From contig MEDJ01000021.1 of NCBI GenBank assembly GCA_001724025.1, positions 62,001-126,000 of the forward strand: a stretch of DNA of 64,000 nucleotides. The letters run 5' to 3'. Both the position numbers and the translations under genes were made by a program. This document shows, piece after piece, positions 18,660-27,611 of this stretch (position 1 is the stretch's first letter; every line of letters starts with the position of its first letter). The notes beneath the pieces were generated by a model. That model had not been told where the DNA came from, ran no database searches, and worked only from the letters and a program-made list of their open reading frames with translations. The DNA comes from Acidobacteria bacterium SCN 69-37 (GTDB lineage: Bacteria; Acidobacteriota; Vicinamibacteria; Vicinamibacterales; SCN-69-37).

Positions 18660-19916
18660 TCATCGGAACAGCTTCGGTGCGACTTCGTGCAGGTACAACC
18701 GCCAGTTGTCCCAAGTATGTCCGCCCGGCGTCTCGAGCGTCTGCTGGTTCTTCACGCCGAGTTCGCGGAACTTCTCGATCACCGACAGGCCATTGGCGCG
18801 CGCGATGTCGGTTTCGCCCCAGCCCCACCAGAAGAGCCGCAACTGCTGGTCGTAGGTCGGAATGCGCGCGGCTTCGCGCGCGTAGAACGCGTCGCGATCG
18901 GCCTCACTCGTCCAGCCGGAGCTCATCACGGCGAGATACCGGAATGTGCCGAGGTTGTGCAGGCCGATGTTGAGCGTCTGGATGCCGCCCATCGACAGCC
19001 CCGACAGCGCGCGCTGTGCCGGCGTGTTCAGCGTGCGGTAGTTCGCGTCGATGTAGGGGATGATGTCCTGCATCATCTCGTTGTTGAACGGATCGCGTGT
19101 CGCGTCAGACGTCATGACTTGGCCGCCCGACGGCGTCCAGCCCGACGGCATGACCACGATCATCGGCACGGCGCGTGTGCCGGCGATCAGGTTGTCCATG
19201 ATGTCGCCGGCGCGGCCGACCGTGGACCACGACACGGCCGTGTCGCCGCCCCCGTGGATGAGATAGAGCACGGGATAGCGGGCCGCACCCTTCTCGTAAC
19301 CTGGCGGCGTATAGACGAACATCTCGCGATGCGCGCCGCCGAGCGCCCTCGCGACGTAGCGTACCGACGCGACAGCGCCGTGCGGCACGTTGCGTGTTTC
19401 GGAAAAATCGCCTGGCACGAGGAGCAGGCTCTGCACCTGCGACGCGTTCGGCGACGTGCGCGTGTTTCGCGAATCGACCGTGACGACGCCGTCGACGGTG
19501 AAGGTGTAGCGCCAGGCGCCCGGACGCATCGCGCGGATGGTCGTGCCTTCCCAGACACCATTGGCGCCTTTCACCATCGTGACAACGGGCGGGGCGCCGC
19601 CGCGTCCACTTTGGGGTGCTGCAGCGGACGACTGCGCCGCGGGCGCGGGCACGAGTCCGCCGTTCACATCTCCCGTCAGTGTGACGGCGGTCGCTCGTGG
19701 CGCGAGGATGCGGAAGGTGACTCGGCCATCGGCCTGGATCTCCGGCGACACCACCGCGGGACTTCCACGACCCGGGCCGGCCTGTGGTCCAGCGCCAGCC
19801 GGGCCAGGCTGCGCCGACGTCTGTCCCGGCGGCACGGGAGCCTGCGCGCCGGCCAGCATTGTCGTGCCGAGCCACAGGCTCGCGCACGCTGCCATCAGGA
19901 TCTTGCCGAACCGCAT
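18660..19916 (-). CDS. exported esterase (E-set domain + feruloyl-esterase-like alpha/beta hydrolase)
   Basis: 418 residues; ATG with GGAGAAGGA just upstream (a GTG five codons earlier is possible). Signal peptide KILMAACASLWLGTTMLAGA, a Pro/Gly-rich linker with GPQAGPGRG, then an immunoglobulin-like early-set domain (VTFRILAPRATAVTLTGDVN ... GVWEGTTIRAMRPGAWRYTF) as in esterases related to glycogen-branching-enzyme N-domains. The catalytic domain has REMFVYTPPGYEKG, YLIHGGGD (oxyanion), GLSMGG with Ser308, and C-terminal ETPGGHTWDNWRLYL carrying the catalytic His. Typical of XynZ/Fae-type carbohydrate esterases (CE1-like). A QSGRGGAPP insert splits the E-set domain. Likely periplasmic deacylation of plant or polysaccharide esters. 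Confidence 0.92.
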   Translation of the reverse strand: MRFGKILMAACASLWLGTTMLAGAQAPVPPGQTSAQPGPAGAGPQAGPGRGSPAVVSPEIQADGRVTFRILAPRATAVTLTGDVNGGLVPAPAAQSSAAAPQSGRGGAPPVVTMVKGANGVWEGTTIRAMRPGAWRYTFTVDGVVTVDSRNTRTSPNASQVQSLLLVPGDFSETRNVPHGAVASVRYVARALGGAHREMFVYTPPGYEKGAARYPVLYLIHGGGDTAVSWSTVGRAGDIMDNLIAGTRAVPMIVVMPSGWTPSGGQVMTSDATRDPFNNEMMQDIIPYIDANYRTLNTPAQRALSGLSMGGIQTLNIGLHNLGTFRYLAVMSSGWTSEADRDAFYAREAARIPTYDQQLRLFWWGWGETDIARANGLSVIEKFRELGVKNQQTLETPGGHTWDNWRLYLHEVAPKLFR

Positions 19917-20026
19917 GGGATCCTTCTCCACGGCCGGAGCCGAACATTACTCACCGCGAAATCACTGCAGATGTGCGCCGGAGACATGTCGAGCACCTGC
20001 CCCCGGCGGCGCGTGAGACCGCGCGG

Positions 20027-21715
20027 CTACGACTGCGCCGGTGCGGTGATCAGCGAGACGAGCGTGTCGTCTCTGAGCGCGTATGAACGGCTCGTCGTGT
20101 CGAAGATCATCGCCTGAGGATCGACCGCCGTGTATGGCTTCCATTCCAGACCGCGCTGGCTGGGATTGCCGGTCTTCGCGAAATTCACCCAGGCCCCGGC
20201 CACGTGGTCCTGCAGTGCCATCGCCTCGGGGCCTCCGCCGGTGGCCAGCTGATTCTGCGGCACGCCGAGCGCGTGGAAACAGAACGCGAGCTCCGCGCAG
20301 TGGAACGCCGTGATGCCCCCGTTGATCGGGTATTCCCACGTGAACAGGTAGTTGTAGACCGGCGTGGTGCCGCGTTCGAGCTTGCGTCCGAGCAGGTTCT
20401 TGACACCCGGCCGCGACGTGGCCGAGAAGTACAGCGCGTCCTGCACCTTCATGTGCGGGAAGGCCTGCTTGAACTCGGCGACGATCTCGTCCTTGCGATT
20501 GCCGAACCTCGTGGCCAGGCGCGTGTCGACGTCTTGCGCCGACCAGCCGTTCTTCTGATCGCCCGTCGTGAGCGTGCCGCCGAACTCCGCGAACACCGCC
20601 CCGGCCATCAGTGGAACGCCGTGCGCGTAGTCGGTGAACTCGCGCATGATGTACTGGTCGTCGGCGATGACGCTCCAGCCAAGCCGCGGCACGCCGACTT
20701 CCTTGGCGGCCGACACCAGCGCCGCAGTGCCCTGCTCGATCAGTTCTGTGTACGGTATCTGCTTCAAGCGATCGATCTGACTGCCGGTGAGGTTGAGGTT
20801 CCGAAGCGTGTGCGCGGCAATGGCCTGCTGCTGGCGGATGCTCACCGCCGGGTCGCTCGTGCGGTACGCGTTGTTGCCGCCGCTCTGCGCGATCACGCGG
20901 TGATACAGGCCGCGCGCGGCCGGCGCGTGCATCATGCTGACGACCTTGCCGCCACCGCCCGACTGCCCGAAAATCGTCACGTTGTTCGGGTCGCCGCCGA
21001 AGGCCTCGATGTTGTCGCGCACCCACTCGAGCGCGGCCACCAGATCCTGCGTGCCGGTGTAGCGCGAGTTCGCATACTCCGCGCCGTAGGCCGACAGATC
21101 GAGCGTACCAAGGATGTTGAGTCGGTGGTTGAGGCTCACAACGACGACGTCGCCGAACTCGCTGAGGCTGCGGCCGTCGTAGGCGTACGATTCCATCGAC
21201 GCGCCGTTGGTGAAGCCGCCGCCGTGCATCCAGACCATGACGGGCTTGCGTGTGGCGGGCGCGAGGTCCTGCGTCCAGACGTTCAAGTACTGACAGTGTT
21301 CGTTCGGGATCCAGTAGCGGTGCGGGAAGACCAGTTCATCGCCGCTCACGCTCGTCTGCGCGGGCGCCGGACAGACCGGGCCCCACGCCTGGGCGCTGAC
21401 GACGCCCTCCCACGGCTTCACCGGTCGGGGCGCACCGAAACGCTCGGCTTCGGCGTAGCGGATGCCGAGAAACGAGGTCGTGCGGCCCTCGCGCAGCCCG
21501 CGCAGGCGGCCGCCGCGTACCTGGACGGTGGGCGGGGTGAGGTTGGCGTTGACCGCGGGCGCGGCCTGCGGCGCGCCCGCTGCAGCGTCGAGCTTGGTGC
21601 CGAGGGCGCCGGCCGAGGCGCTGGCGACAGCGCCCCCAACCAAGGTGCTGCTGGCGGCGAGCATCCGGCGGCGGTTCATGGTGCCGCTTGCTGGAGTCGA
21701 CGGTTCCTGGGCCAT
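20027..21715 (-). CDS. Tat-exported type B carboxylesterase
   Basis: 562 residues, ATG preceded by AGGAGACACC. A twin-arginine signal (NRRRMLAASSTLVGGAVASA) indicates export of a folded protein. Carboxylesterase type B (PF00135) landmarks: VRGGRLRGLREGRTTSFLGI-RYAEAERFG, EHCQYLNVWTQD, VMVWMHGGGFTNGA (oxyanion hole), VTIFGQSGGGG with nucleophile Ser252, and INGGITAFHCAELAF with the catalytic His. The family hydrolyses diverse esters. It is separated by 110 bp from the esterase downstream on the same strand, and is divergent from an acyl-CoA dehydrogenase; the 172-bp intergenic region between 21716 and 21887 holds both promoters. Confidence 0.93.
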   Translation of the reverse strand: MAQEPSTPASGTMNRRRMLAASSTLVGGAVASASAGALGTKLDAAAGAPQAAPAVNANLTPPTVQVRGGRLRGLREGRTTSFLGIRYAEAERFGAPRPVKPWEGVVSAQAWGPVCPAPAQTSVSGDELVFPHRYWIPNEHCQYLNVWTQDLAPATRKPVMVWMHGGGFTNGASMESYAYDGRSLSEFGDVVVVSLNHRLNILGTLDLSAYGAEYANSRYTGTQDLVAALEWVRDNIEAFGGDPNNVTIFGQSGGGGKVVSMMHAPAARGLYHRVIAQSGGNNAYRTSDPAVSIRQQQAIAAHTLRNLNLTGSQIDRLKQIPYTELIEQGTAALVSAAKEVGVPRLGWSVIADDQYIMREFTDYAHGVPLMAGAVFAEFGGTLTTGDQKNGWSAQDVDTRLATRFGNRKDEIVAEFKQAFPHMKVQDALYFSATSRPGVKNLLGRKLERGTTPVYNYLFTWEYPINGGITAFHCAELAFCFHALGVPQNQLATGGGPEAMALQDHVAGAWVNFAKTGNPSQRGLEWKPYTAVDPQAMIFDTTSRSYALRDDTLVSLITAPAQS

Positions 21716-21887
21716 GGTGTCTCCTGACTGTCGGTTGTTGTGCCTCATCGTGATTGTCCCTGTCGGTCGGAAGGTTGCCGCCTATCTTATCAGTCTTCTG
21801 GCCGCACGATGGTCGTGACGTATCGGCTTCGTCCGGACGCCGCACCGCACTGCAATGTGCGCGAGGACGCGCATAGAGTAAAGACGC

Positions 21888-23078
21888 ATGACACATGCAC
21901 TCGCCGCCAGCGCGATCGGCTTCGACCCGTACGACTTCGCTCGGACCCATTTGAGTGCTGCGGCGCTCGCGGTGCTGGACCGGCTTCGGGTGACGCTCGA
22001 ACGCGACGTTCAACCGCTCATGGCCGAGGCGTGGGAAACGGCGACGATGCCCGCGAACGTGCTCGAGATCCTCGTCGCGCTCGATCTCATGAGACCGGAC
22101 GGGCTATCGGTCGAGGAAGCCGACTCGAGCCTGTTCGCCGGCTTCCGCACCTACGTGCTCGCGCGCACCGACGTGTCGGTGGCCACGCTGTACAACGCGC
22201 AGGCCGGGCTGTTCCGCACGGCGGTTCGCCTGGGCGGAACACCACAGCAGGTCGCCGAACTGGACGCCCAGGTCCGATCGTTCGCGCTGCGCGGCACGTT
22301 CGCGCTCACCGAGCCCGGGCACGGCTCCGACATTGCCCGCGGACTCGCCACCACGGCGCGTCGTGACGGCGACACGTGGGTGATCGATGGCGCCAAGCGC
22401 TGGATTGGCGGCGCGGCCACCGCGCACGTGCTCGTCGTCTTCGCACGCGACGTCGCCGACGGTCAGGTGAAGGCGTTCCTGGTCCCGCGCGAGGCGCCGG
22501 GCGTGACCCTGCAGAACATCGACGGCAAGATCGCGCTGCGTCCTGTACCGAATGCGGTCATCCACCTGGCCGGCGTTCGAGTGGCGGAACAGGCGCGACT
22601 GCCGCGCGTCAACGGCTGGCGAGACGTCGCGAGCCTGCTGGGCGTCATGCGGTCGGACGTGGCCTGGATTGCGACAGGGTTGCAGGCCGGCGCGCTCGAG
22701 GCCGCGCGTCGCTACGTCGGCGATCGACACCAGTTCGGACGGCCGGTGGCTGGCTTTCAGCTCGTGCAGGAGCGGCTGGCGCGCATGCTCGGCAACCTCA
22801 CGGCGTCGCTCGGCCTCGTCGTGCAGTTGTCGGCGCAGCAGGACCGCGGCGAGTACGTCGACGCGCACTCGGCACTGGCCAAGATGCAGACGGCGCGCCT
22901 GGCCCGCGAAACCGTGGCGCTGGCGCGCGAGGTGGCCGGCGGTAACGGTCTCCTGCTGGAACACGACATCGCGCGCTTCTTCGCCGACGCCGAGGCGGTC
23001 TACTCCTACGAAGGCACGCACGACATCAACGCGCTGATCGTCGGCCGCGCCCTGACGGGGATCTCGGCGTTCGTCTGA
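21888..23078 (+). CDS. acyl-CoA dehydrogenase (glutaryl-CoA dehydrogenase-like)
   Basis: 396 residues. All three acyl-CoA dehydrogenase domains are present: helical N-terminus; FALTEPGHGSDIARGLATTA and WVIDGAKRWIGGAATAHVLV in the beta middle domain; and the C-terminal helical domain with ARRYVGDRHQFGRPVAGFQL and the catalytic-base motif YSYEGTHDINALIVGRALTG. The E in YEGT and the KRWIG loop are those of the glutaryl-CoA dehydrogenase branch. Oxidises an acyl-CoA with FAD, electrons going to ETF. No other fatty-acid or lysine-degradation genes are nearby, so the substrate is open. Confidence 0.93.
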   Translation: MTHALAASAIGFDPYDFARTHLSAAALAVLDRLRVTLERDVQPLMAEAWETATMPANVLEILVALDLMRPDGLSVEEADSSLFAGFRTYVLARTDVSVATLYNAQAGLFRTAVRLGGTPQQVAELDAQVRSFALRGTFALTEPGHGSDIARGLATTARRDGDTWVIDGAKRWIGGAATAHVLVVFARDVADGQVKAFLVPREAPGVTLQNIDGKIALRPVPNAVIHLAGVRVAEQARLPRVNGWRDVASLLGVMRSDVAWIATGLQAGALEAARRYVGDRHQFGRPVAGFQLVQERLARMLGNLTASLGLVVQLSAQQDRGEYVDAHSALAKMQTARLARETVALAREVAGGNGLLLEHDIARFFADAEAVYSYEGTHDINALIVGRALTGISAFV

Positions 23079-23104
23079 TCGCGGGCGCCCGCAGCGCGGA
23101 CCGC

Positions 23105-25615
23105 CTACTCCGCACGCAGCGCAGCCCACGGATCGATGCGGGTGGCGCGTCGCGCGGGCAGCCACGCGGCCATCAGCCCCACGATCAGCAGGAGCAGCGT
23201 GACGATCGCGAAGACGATCGGGTCGGTCGTCGTCACGCCGAACAGGAACGTCTGCAGGACGCGCGTCACGCCGGCGGCCCCGGCCACGCCAACGACCAGG
23301 CCGATGCTGACGATGCGGAGCGCGCGGGCGAGCACAAGACGGAGCACGTCGCTGCGCGTGGCGCCGAGCGCCATGCGCACGCCGATCTCGCGTCGCCGCT
23401 GCGTCACGGCGTAGGCCATCAGGCCGTAGAGTCCGCACGTGGCGATGAGCGTCGCGGCCGCGGCGAACAGGGCCAGCAGCACTGTCCGGAAGCGCGGCGC
23501 GGCGACTGACGCCGCAACGGCCTCGTCCATCGTCGCCATGCCGGCGATCGGCAGATCGGGCTCCAGGCGACGGATCTCCGCGCGGATGCCGTCGGCCACG
23601 CTGGCGGGCGTGCTCGTCCGTGCGACGAACGAGACGAACCGCAGCAGGAACGGCGTGGCACGTTCCTGCTGGAACGGCATGTAAATCATCGGCTTCACGT
23701 CCTGGTCGAGCCCGTGCTGCCGGATGTCGGCGACCACGCCCACGATCGTGTGCCACTCGCCGTCGGCCTGCATCAGCCCCGCGCGGACGCGGTGCCCGAT
23801 CGCGTCCAGCGGACCGCCGGGGAAGAACTCGCGAACGAGGCGTTCGCTGAGGATGGCAACGTTCGGCGCGTGTGCCACGTCGCGGTCGGTGAACTCGCGC
23901 CCGGCCAGCAGCGGAATGCCCATGGTCGCGAAGTACCCGGCTTCGATCTTCGGCGTGCCGGCTTCGAGCGTGGGCGTCGGCTGTCCCTCGATCTCGTACG
24001 CGCCCTGGATGAACATCATCCCGAACGGTGCGGAATTGATCACGCTGGCGGCCGTCACGCCCGGCAGGTAGCGAAGACGATCGAGCACGTCGCGCGCGAA
24101 CGCCTGCGCGCGCTCGGGTTCCTGCGCCATACGCTCGGGCAGCGTGACCCTGACCGTCTGAACGACACCGGCGTCGTCGTGCGCTTTGAAGCCGGGCGAG
24201 ACAGCCGTCAGGTGCACGAAGCTGCGAATCAGCAGCCCCGCACCGATCAGCAGGACCAGCGTCATCGCGATCTGTGCGGCCACCAGCAGCGTGCGCAATC
24301 GCTCGCCCTGCCGATCGCCTGTCGTGCGGACCTCGCCGGCGTGCAGGGCATGGCGTTCACCGAAGTCGATCCCGCCCACGCGCAGCACCGGCACGAGCCC
24401 GACGAGCAGCGTCGAGACGACGGACAGGCCGAGGCAGAAGGCCATCACGCGTGTGTCGATCGTGATGCCGTCCAGGCGCGGGAGCAGGGCCGCGGGCACG
24501 AGCGGCATGGTCAGCGTGAGCGCAATCTGCGCGAGCGCGATACCGATCAGCGCACCCGCGATCGACAGCACGGCGGCCTCCGTCAGCAGTTGGCGCACGA
24601 TCCGGCCGCGGCCTGCGCCGAGCGCCATGCGGACCGACAGTTCGCCGCGGCGGGCCGATAGACGTGCCATCTGCAGGTTGGCGACGTTGACGCAGGCGAT
24701 CAGCAGCACGAACGACACGGCCCCGAGGAGCACCAGCAGCAGCGCGCGCACCGACGTCGTGGCCGACGCCTGCAGCCCGGTCACGCGCGCGATCGTGCGC
24801 GTGTCGGCCGCGCGCGCGCCTTCCATCCCGACGGCGCCGGCCGGAGCGATCGCGGGATCGTTGACGAGTGCGGTCAGCTCCGCCTCCGCGCGCTCCCGCG
24901 TCGTGTCCGGCGCCAGGCGGCCGATCAGGAACAGGAACGCGCCCGTGCCCGCGTCGGTGGACCAGCGGTCGGGCAGGTAGACGTCGACGGCCGGCGAGGT
25001 GGCGGCGCGGATCACCGGCCTGAAGCCGACATCGGGCGGCAGCACGCCGACGATGGTGCGCGGCAGGCCGTCGATGGTGAGCGTCTGCCCGACGACGGTG
25101 GGGTTGGCGTCGAACGTCGTGCGCCACAACCTGTCGCTGACGATCACGCTGCGGTCGTCGTCGGCCGCATCGGCGCCGGTGAGGAACGTGCGGCCGCGCG
25201 CGGGTGTGACGCCGAGCGTGGCGAAGAAGCCCGGGCTCACCTGGAGCGCGGGAATCTGCCGCGGCTCGCCGCGGCCCGTCATTTCGGCGTCGATCGGCGC
25301 ATAGGCCGCGAGTGTCTCGATCGTCGTGACGTGCGCGCGCAGTCCTTCGTACGAGATCGGCGCCCAGGTGGCGAACGTCCGGAGCCCCGTGTCCGTCTGC
25401 TGCGCGGACGAGATCAGGACGAGCCTGTCGGCGTCCGGATACGGCAGCGGGCGCCAGAGCACGCCGTACGCCACGGAGACGATCGCCGTGTTGAGGCCGA
25501 TGCCGAGGGCGAGCGTGGCCAGCGCCGTGGCGGTGAACGCCGGATCGCGCCAGAGTCGCCGCAGCGCCTGCCGGACGTCCTGTATCGTGGATTCGAATCG
25601 GATCATCACACCCAT
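23105..25615 (-). CDS. ADOP-family ABC transporter permease (duplicated FtsX/MacB)
   Basis: About 837 residues (ATG at 25606 is an equally good start). N-terminal DVRQALRRLWRDPAFTATAL and LALGIGLNTAIVSVAYGVLW mark the 'acidobacterial duplicated orphan permease' architecture: MacB_PCD periplasmic domain, FtsX three-helix block (about residues 280-430), second MacB_PCD domain, second FtsX block ending GLMAAWLPARRATRIDPWAA. No ATP-binding subunit is encoded nearby, as is usual for this family. Role unknown; presumed mechanotransmission or lipoprotein/antibiotic export. Divergent from a two-component system 142 bp away that may regulate it. Confidence 0.92.
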   Translation of the reverse strand: MGVMIRFESTIQDVRQALRRLWRDPAFTATALATLALGIGLNTAIVSVAYGVLWRPLPYPDADRLVLISSAQQTDTGLRTFATWAPISYEGLRAHVTTIETLAAYAPIDAEMTGRGEPRQIPALQVSPGFFATLGVTPARGRTFLTGADAADDDRSVIVSDRLWRTTFDANPTVVGQTLTIDGLPRTIVGVLPPDVGFRPVIRAATSPAVDVYLPDRWSTDAGTGAFLFLIGRLAPDTTRERAEAELTALVNDPAIAPAGAVGMEGARAADTRTIARVTGLQASATTSVRALLLVLLGAVSFVLLIACVNVANLQMARLSARRGELSVRMALGAGRGRIVRQLLTEAAVLSIAGALIGIALAQIALTLTMPLVPAALLPRLDGITIDTRVMAFCLGLSVVSTLLVGLVPVLRVGGIDFGERHALHAGEVRTTGDRQGERLRTLLVAAQIAMTLVLLIGAGLLIRSFVHLTAVSPGFKAHDDAGVVQTVRVTLPERMAQEPERAQAFARDVLDRLRYLPGVTAASVINSAPFGMMFIQGAYEIEGQPTPTLEAGTPKIEAGYFATMGIPLLAGREFTDRDVAHAPNVAILSERLVREFFPGGPLDAIGHRVRAGLMQADGEWHTIVGVVADIRQHGLDQDVKPMIYMPFQQERATPFLLRFVSFVARTSTPASVADGIRAEIRRLEPDLPIAGMATMDEAVAASVAAPRFRTVLLALFAAAATLIATCGLYGLMAYAVTQRRREIGVRMALGATRSDVLRLVLARALRIVSIGLVVGVAGAAGVTRVLQTFLFGVTTTDPIVFAIVTLLLLIVGLMAAWLPARRATRIDPWAALRAE

Positions 25616-25757
25616 GGCCTGTTCCCGGATGCCGGCACGCACGGCAGATCGCACATGTCCGGCTTCCGGCTCCCAGTCTGGGCATCGTGACGTTGCCGGT
25701 GCGTATGCGATTTTCGATATGCGGACGATATGTCCCCGCCCGTAGTATCGAGGACGT

Positions 25758-26453
25758 ATGCGCGTGCTGATCGTCGAGGACGAGCCCTACCTGGCCGAGG
25801 CCATTCGCGACGGCCTGCGCCTGGAGGCCATTGCCGCCGATCTCGCGGGTGACGGGCACGCGGCGCTGGACCTGCTGCACCTCAACGCCTACGACGTCGT
25901 CGTGCTCGACCGCGATATTCCGGGGCCGTCCGGCGACGAGATTGCCGCGCGGATCGTGGCATCGGGATCGGGGCTGCCGATTCTCATGCTGACGGCTGCC
26001 GATCGGCTCGACGACAAGGCGTCGGGGTTCGGCCTCGGTGCCGACGACTATCTCACCAAGCCGTTCGATCTGCGGGAGCTCGTGCTCCGGCTGCGCGCGC
26101 TCAACCGCCGGCGCAGACCGCACGGGCCGCCGGTGCGCGAAATCGCCGGACTGCGGCTCGATCCCTTCCGCCGTGAGGTTTACCGCGACGGTCGTTACAT
26201 CGCGCTCACGCGGAAGCAGTTTGCCGTGCTCGAGGTGCTGGTTGCGGCCGACGGCGGTGTCGTGAGCGCCGAGGATCTGCTGGCCCGTGCGTGGGACGAG
26301 CAGGCGAATCCGTTCACCAACGCCGTGCGCATCACCGTGTCCGCGCTGCGCAAGCGGCTCGGGGAGCCTGGCCTCATCGCGACGGTGCCCGGCGTCGGGT
26401 ACCGCATCGACGTCACGCGTGATGACGGACGTGAAGGGCCGACGCGTGGATAG
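25758..26453 (+). CDS. OmpR-family response regulator
   Basis: 231 residues. Receiver domain with acidic pair VEDEP, phospho-acceptor Asp51 (VVLDRDIPG), Thr in MLTAADR and Lys in LTKPFD. C-terminal winged helix (Trans_reg_C) with ALTRKQFAVLEVLVAA, FTNAVRITVSALRKRL and VPGVGYRIDVTR. It overlaps the downstream histidine kinase gene, so the two form a pair. Divergent orientation to the ADOP permease suggests that gene as a target. A weak promoter-like TTGCCG followed after 17 bases by a GATATG-like box lies at about 25693-25721. Confidence 0.95.
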   Translation: MRVLIVEDEPYLAEAIRDGLRLEAIAADLAGDGHAALDLLHLNAYDVVVLDRDIPGPSGDEIAARIVASGSGLPILMLTAADRLDDKASGFGLGADDYLTKPFDLRELVLRLRALNRRRRPHGPPVREIAGLRLDPFRREVYRDGRYIALTRKQFAVLEVLVAADGGVVSAEDLLARAWDEQANPFTNAVRITVSALRKRLGEPGLIATVPGVGYRIDVTRDDGREGPTRG

Positions 26454-27609
26454 ACGTCCCGGACCGAGCGTGCGTCTCAAGCTCACGCTGAGCTACGCCG
26501 GATTCCTCATGCTGGCCGGTTCCCTGATGCTCGTGGCCGCGTGGATCGCGGGCCAGCCGGGATCGTCGGTCGACGCGCTGCTGCGCTACGTGCCCGATGA
26601 CGTGATTCGTCTGATCGGCGCGCTGATTCCCGGGAATCGGGCGTTCCTGCTGCGCGCCTTCGCGCCGTCGGCGGCCGTGGCGCTGGCGTGCCTGCTGGTG
26701 TTCGGACTCGTCGGCGGATGGATGCTCGCCGGTCGCATGCTGGCGCCGCTCGACCGCATCACGGATGCCACGCGCCTGGCCGCGCACGGGTCACTGTCAC
26801 ATCGCATCCGGCTGCCAGGCCGCCGGGACGAGTTCCGCGAACTGGCCGACGCGTTCGACACGATGCTCGAGCGGCTCGAGGCACACGTCGACGGGCAGCA
26901 GCGATTCGTCGCCAACGCTTCGCATGAATTGCGGACGCCGTTGGCCATCACGCAGACGCTGCTCGACGTGGCCCGGAGCGATCCGGAACGCGATGCGGGC
27001 GAACTCGTCGAGCGACTCCACGCGATCAACGCCCGGGCGATCGATCTCACCGAGGCGCTGCTCCTGCTCAGTCGCGCCGGCCAGCGATCGTTCGTCCCGG
27101 AGCCCGTCGATCTGTCACTTCTGGCGGAAGAGGCCGCGGAAACGCTGCTGCCGCTGGCCGAGCGGCGCGCCGTCGGGATCGAGGTCACCGGGGACGCGGC
27201 GTCGACAACGGGATCGCCGGCCCTCCTGCTGCCGATGGTCGTGAACCTCGTGCACAACGCCATCGTGCACAATCTGCCGGCCGGCGGATCGGTGTGGATC
27301 GCGACGAGCGCCCGGCCCGATGCCGCGGTGCTGACGGTCGAGAACACGGGCGACGTGATTGTGCCGGCACGCGTCTCGACGCTGATCGAACCGTTCCAGC
27401 GCGGCACCGAGCGGGTACGCACCGACCACGCGGGCGTCGGCCTCGGGCTGGCCATCGTCGACAGCATCGTCCGTGCACACGAGGGCACGCTGACGCTGAC
27501 CCCACGCGCCAACGGCGGCCTGCGTGTCACGGTGCAGATGCCGGCCGGGCGCCGGCTGAACAACGCAGGCTCCCAGGCCAGAAGCGCGAAGCCAGAAGCC
27601 GGAAGTTGA
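26446..27609 (+). CDS. sensor histidine kinase
   Basis: 387 residues from a GTG that has GAAGGG seven bases upstream and overlaps the regulator stop (GTGGATAG); an ATG at 26422 lacks a Shine-Dalgarno. Two membrane segments (YAGFLMLAGSLMLVAAWIAG and AVALACLLVFGLVGGWMLAG) bracket a short, ~60-residue periplasmic loop. A HAMP linker follows, then the dimerisation box FVANASHELRTPLA with His160, and an ATPase domain with NLVHNAIVHN (N box) and GVGLGLAIVDSI (G2). The tail (NNAGSQARSAKPEAGS) comes from a purine-rich short repeat, AGAAGCC/GAAGCC, that runs to the stop codon and may be later-acquired sequence. Confidence 0.94.
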   Translation: MDRRPGPSVRLKLTLSYAGFLMLAGSLMLVAAWIAGQPGSSVDALLRYVPDDVIRLIGALIPGNRAFLLRAFAPSAAVALACLLVFGLVGGWMLAGRMLAPLDRITDATRLAAHGSLSHRIRLPGRRDEFRELADAFDTMLERLEAHVDGQQRFVANASHELRTPLAITQTLLDVARSDPERDAGELVERLHAINARAIDLTEALLLLSRAGQRSFVPEPVDLSLLAEEAAETLLPLAERRAVGIEVTGDAASTTGSPALLLPMVVNLVHNAIVHNLPAGGSVWIATSARPDAAVLTVENTGDVIVPARVSTLIEPFQRGTERVRTDHAGVGLGLAIVDSIVRAHEGTLTLTPRANGGLRVTVQMPAGRRLNNAGSQARSAKPEAGS

Positions 27610-27611
27610 GG

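Noticed and set aside
26422-26445. ATG at 26422 as start of the histidine kinase
   Set aside because: In frame but without a ribosome-binding site; the GTG at 26446 has GAAGGG at seven bases and gives the tighter overlap. Not excluded.
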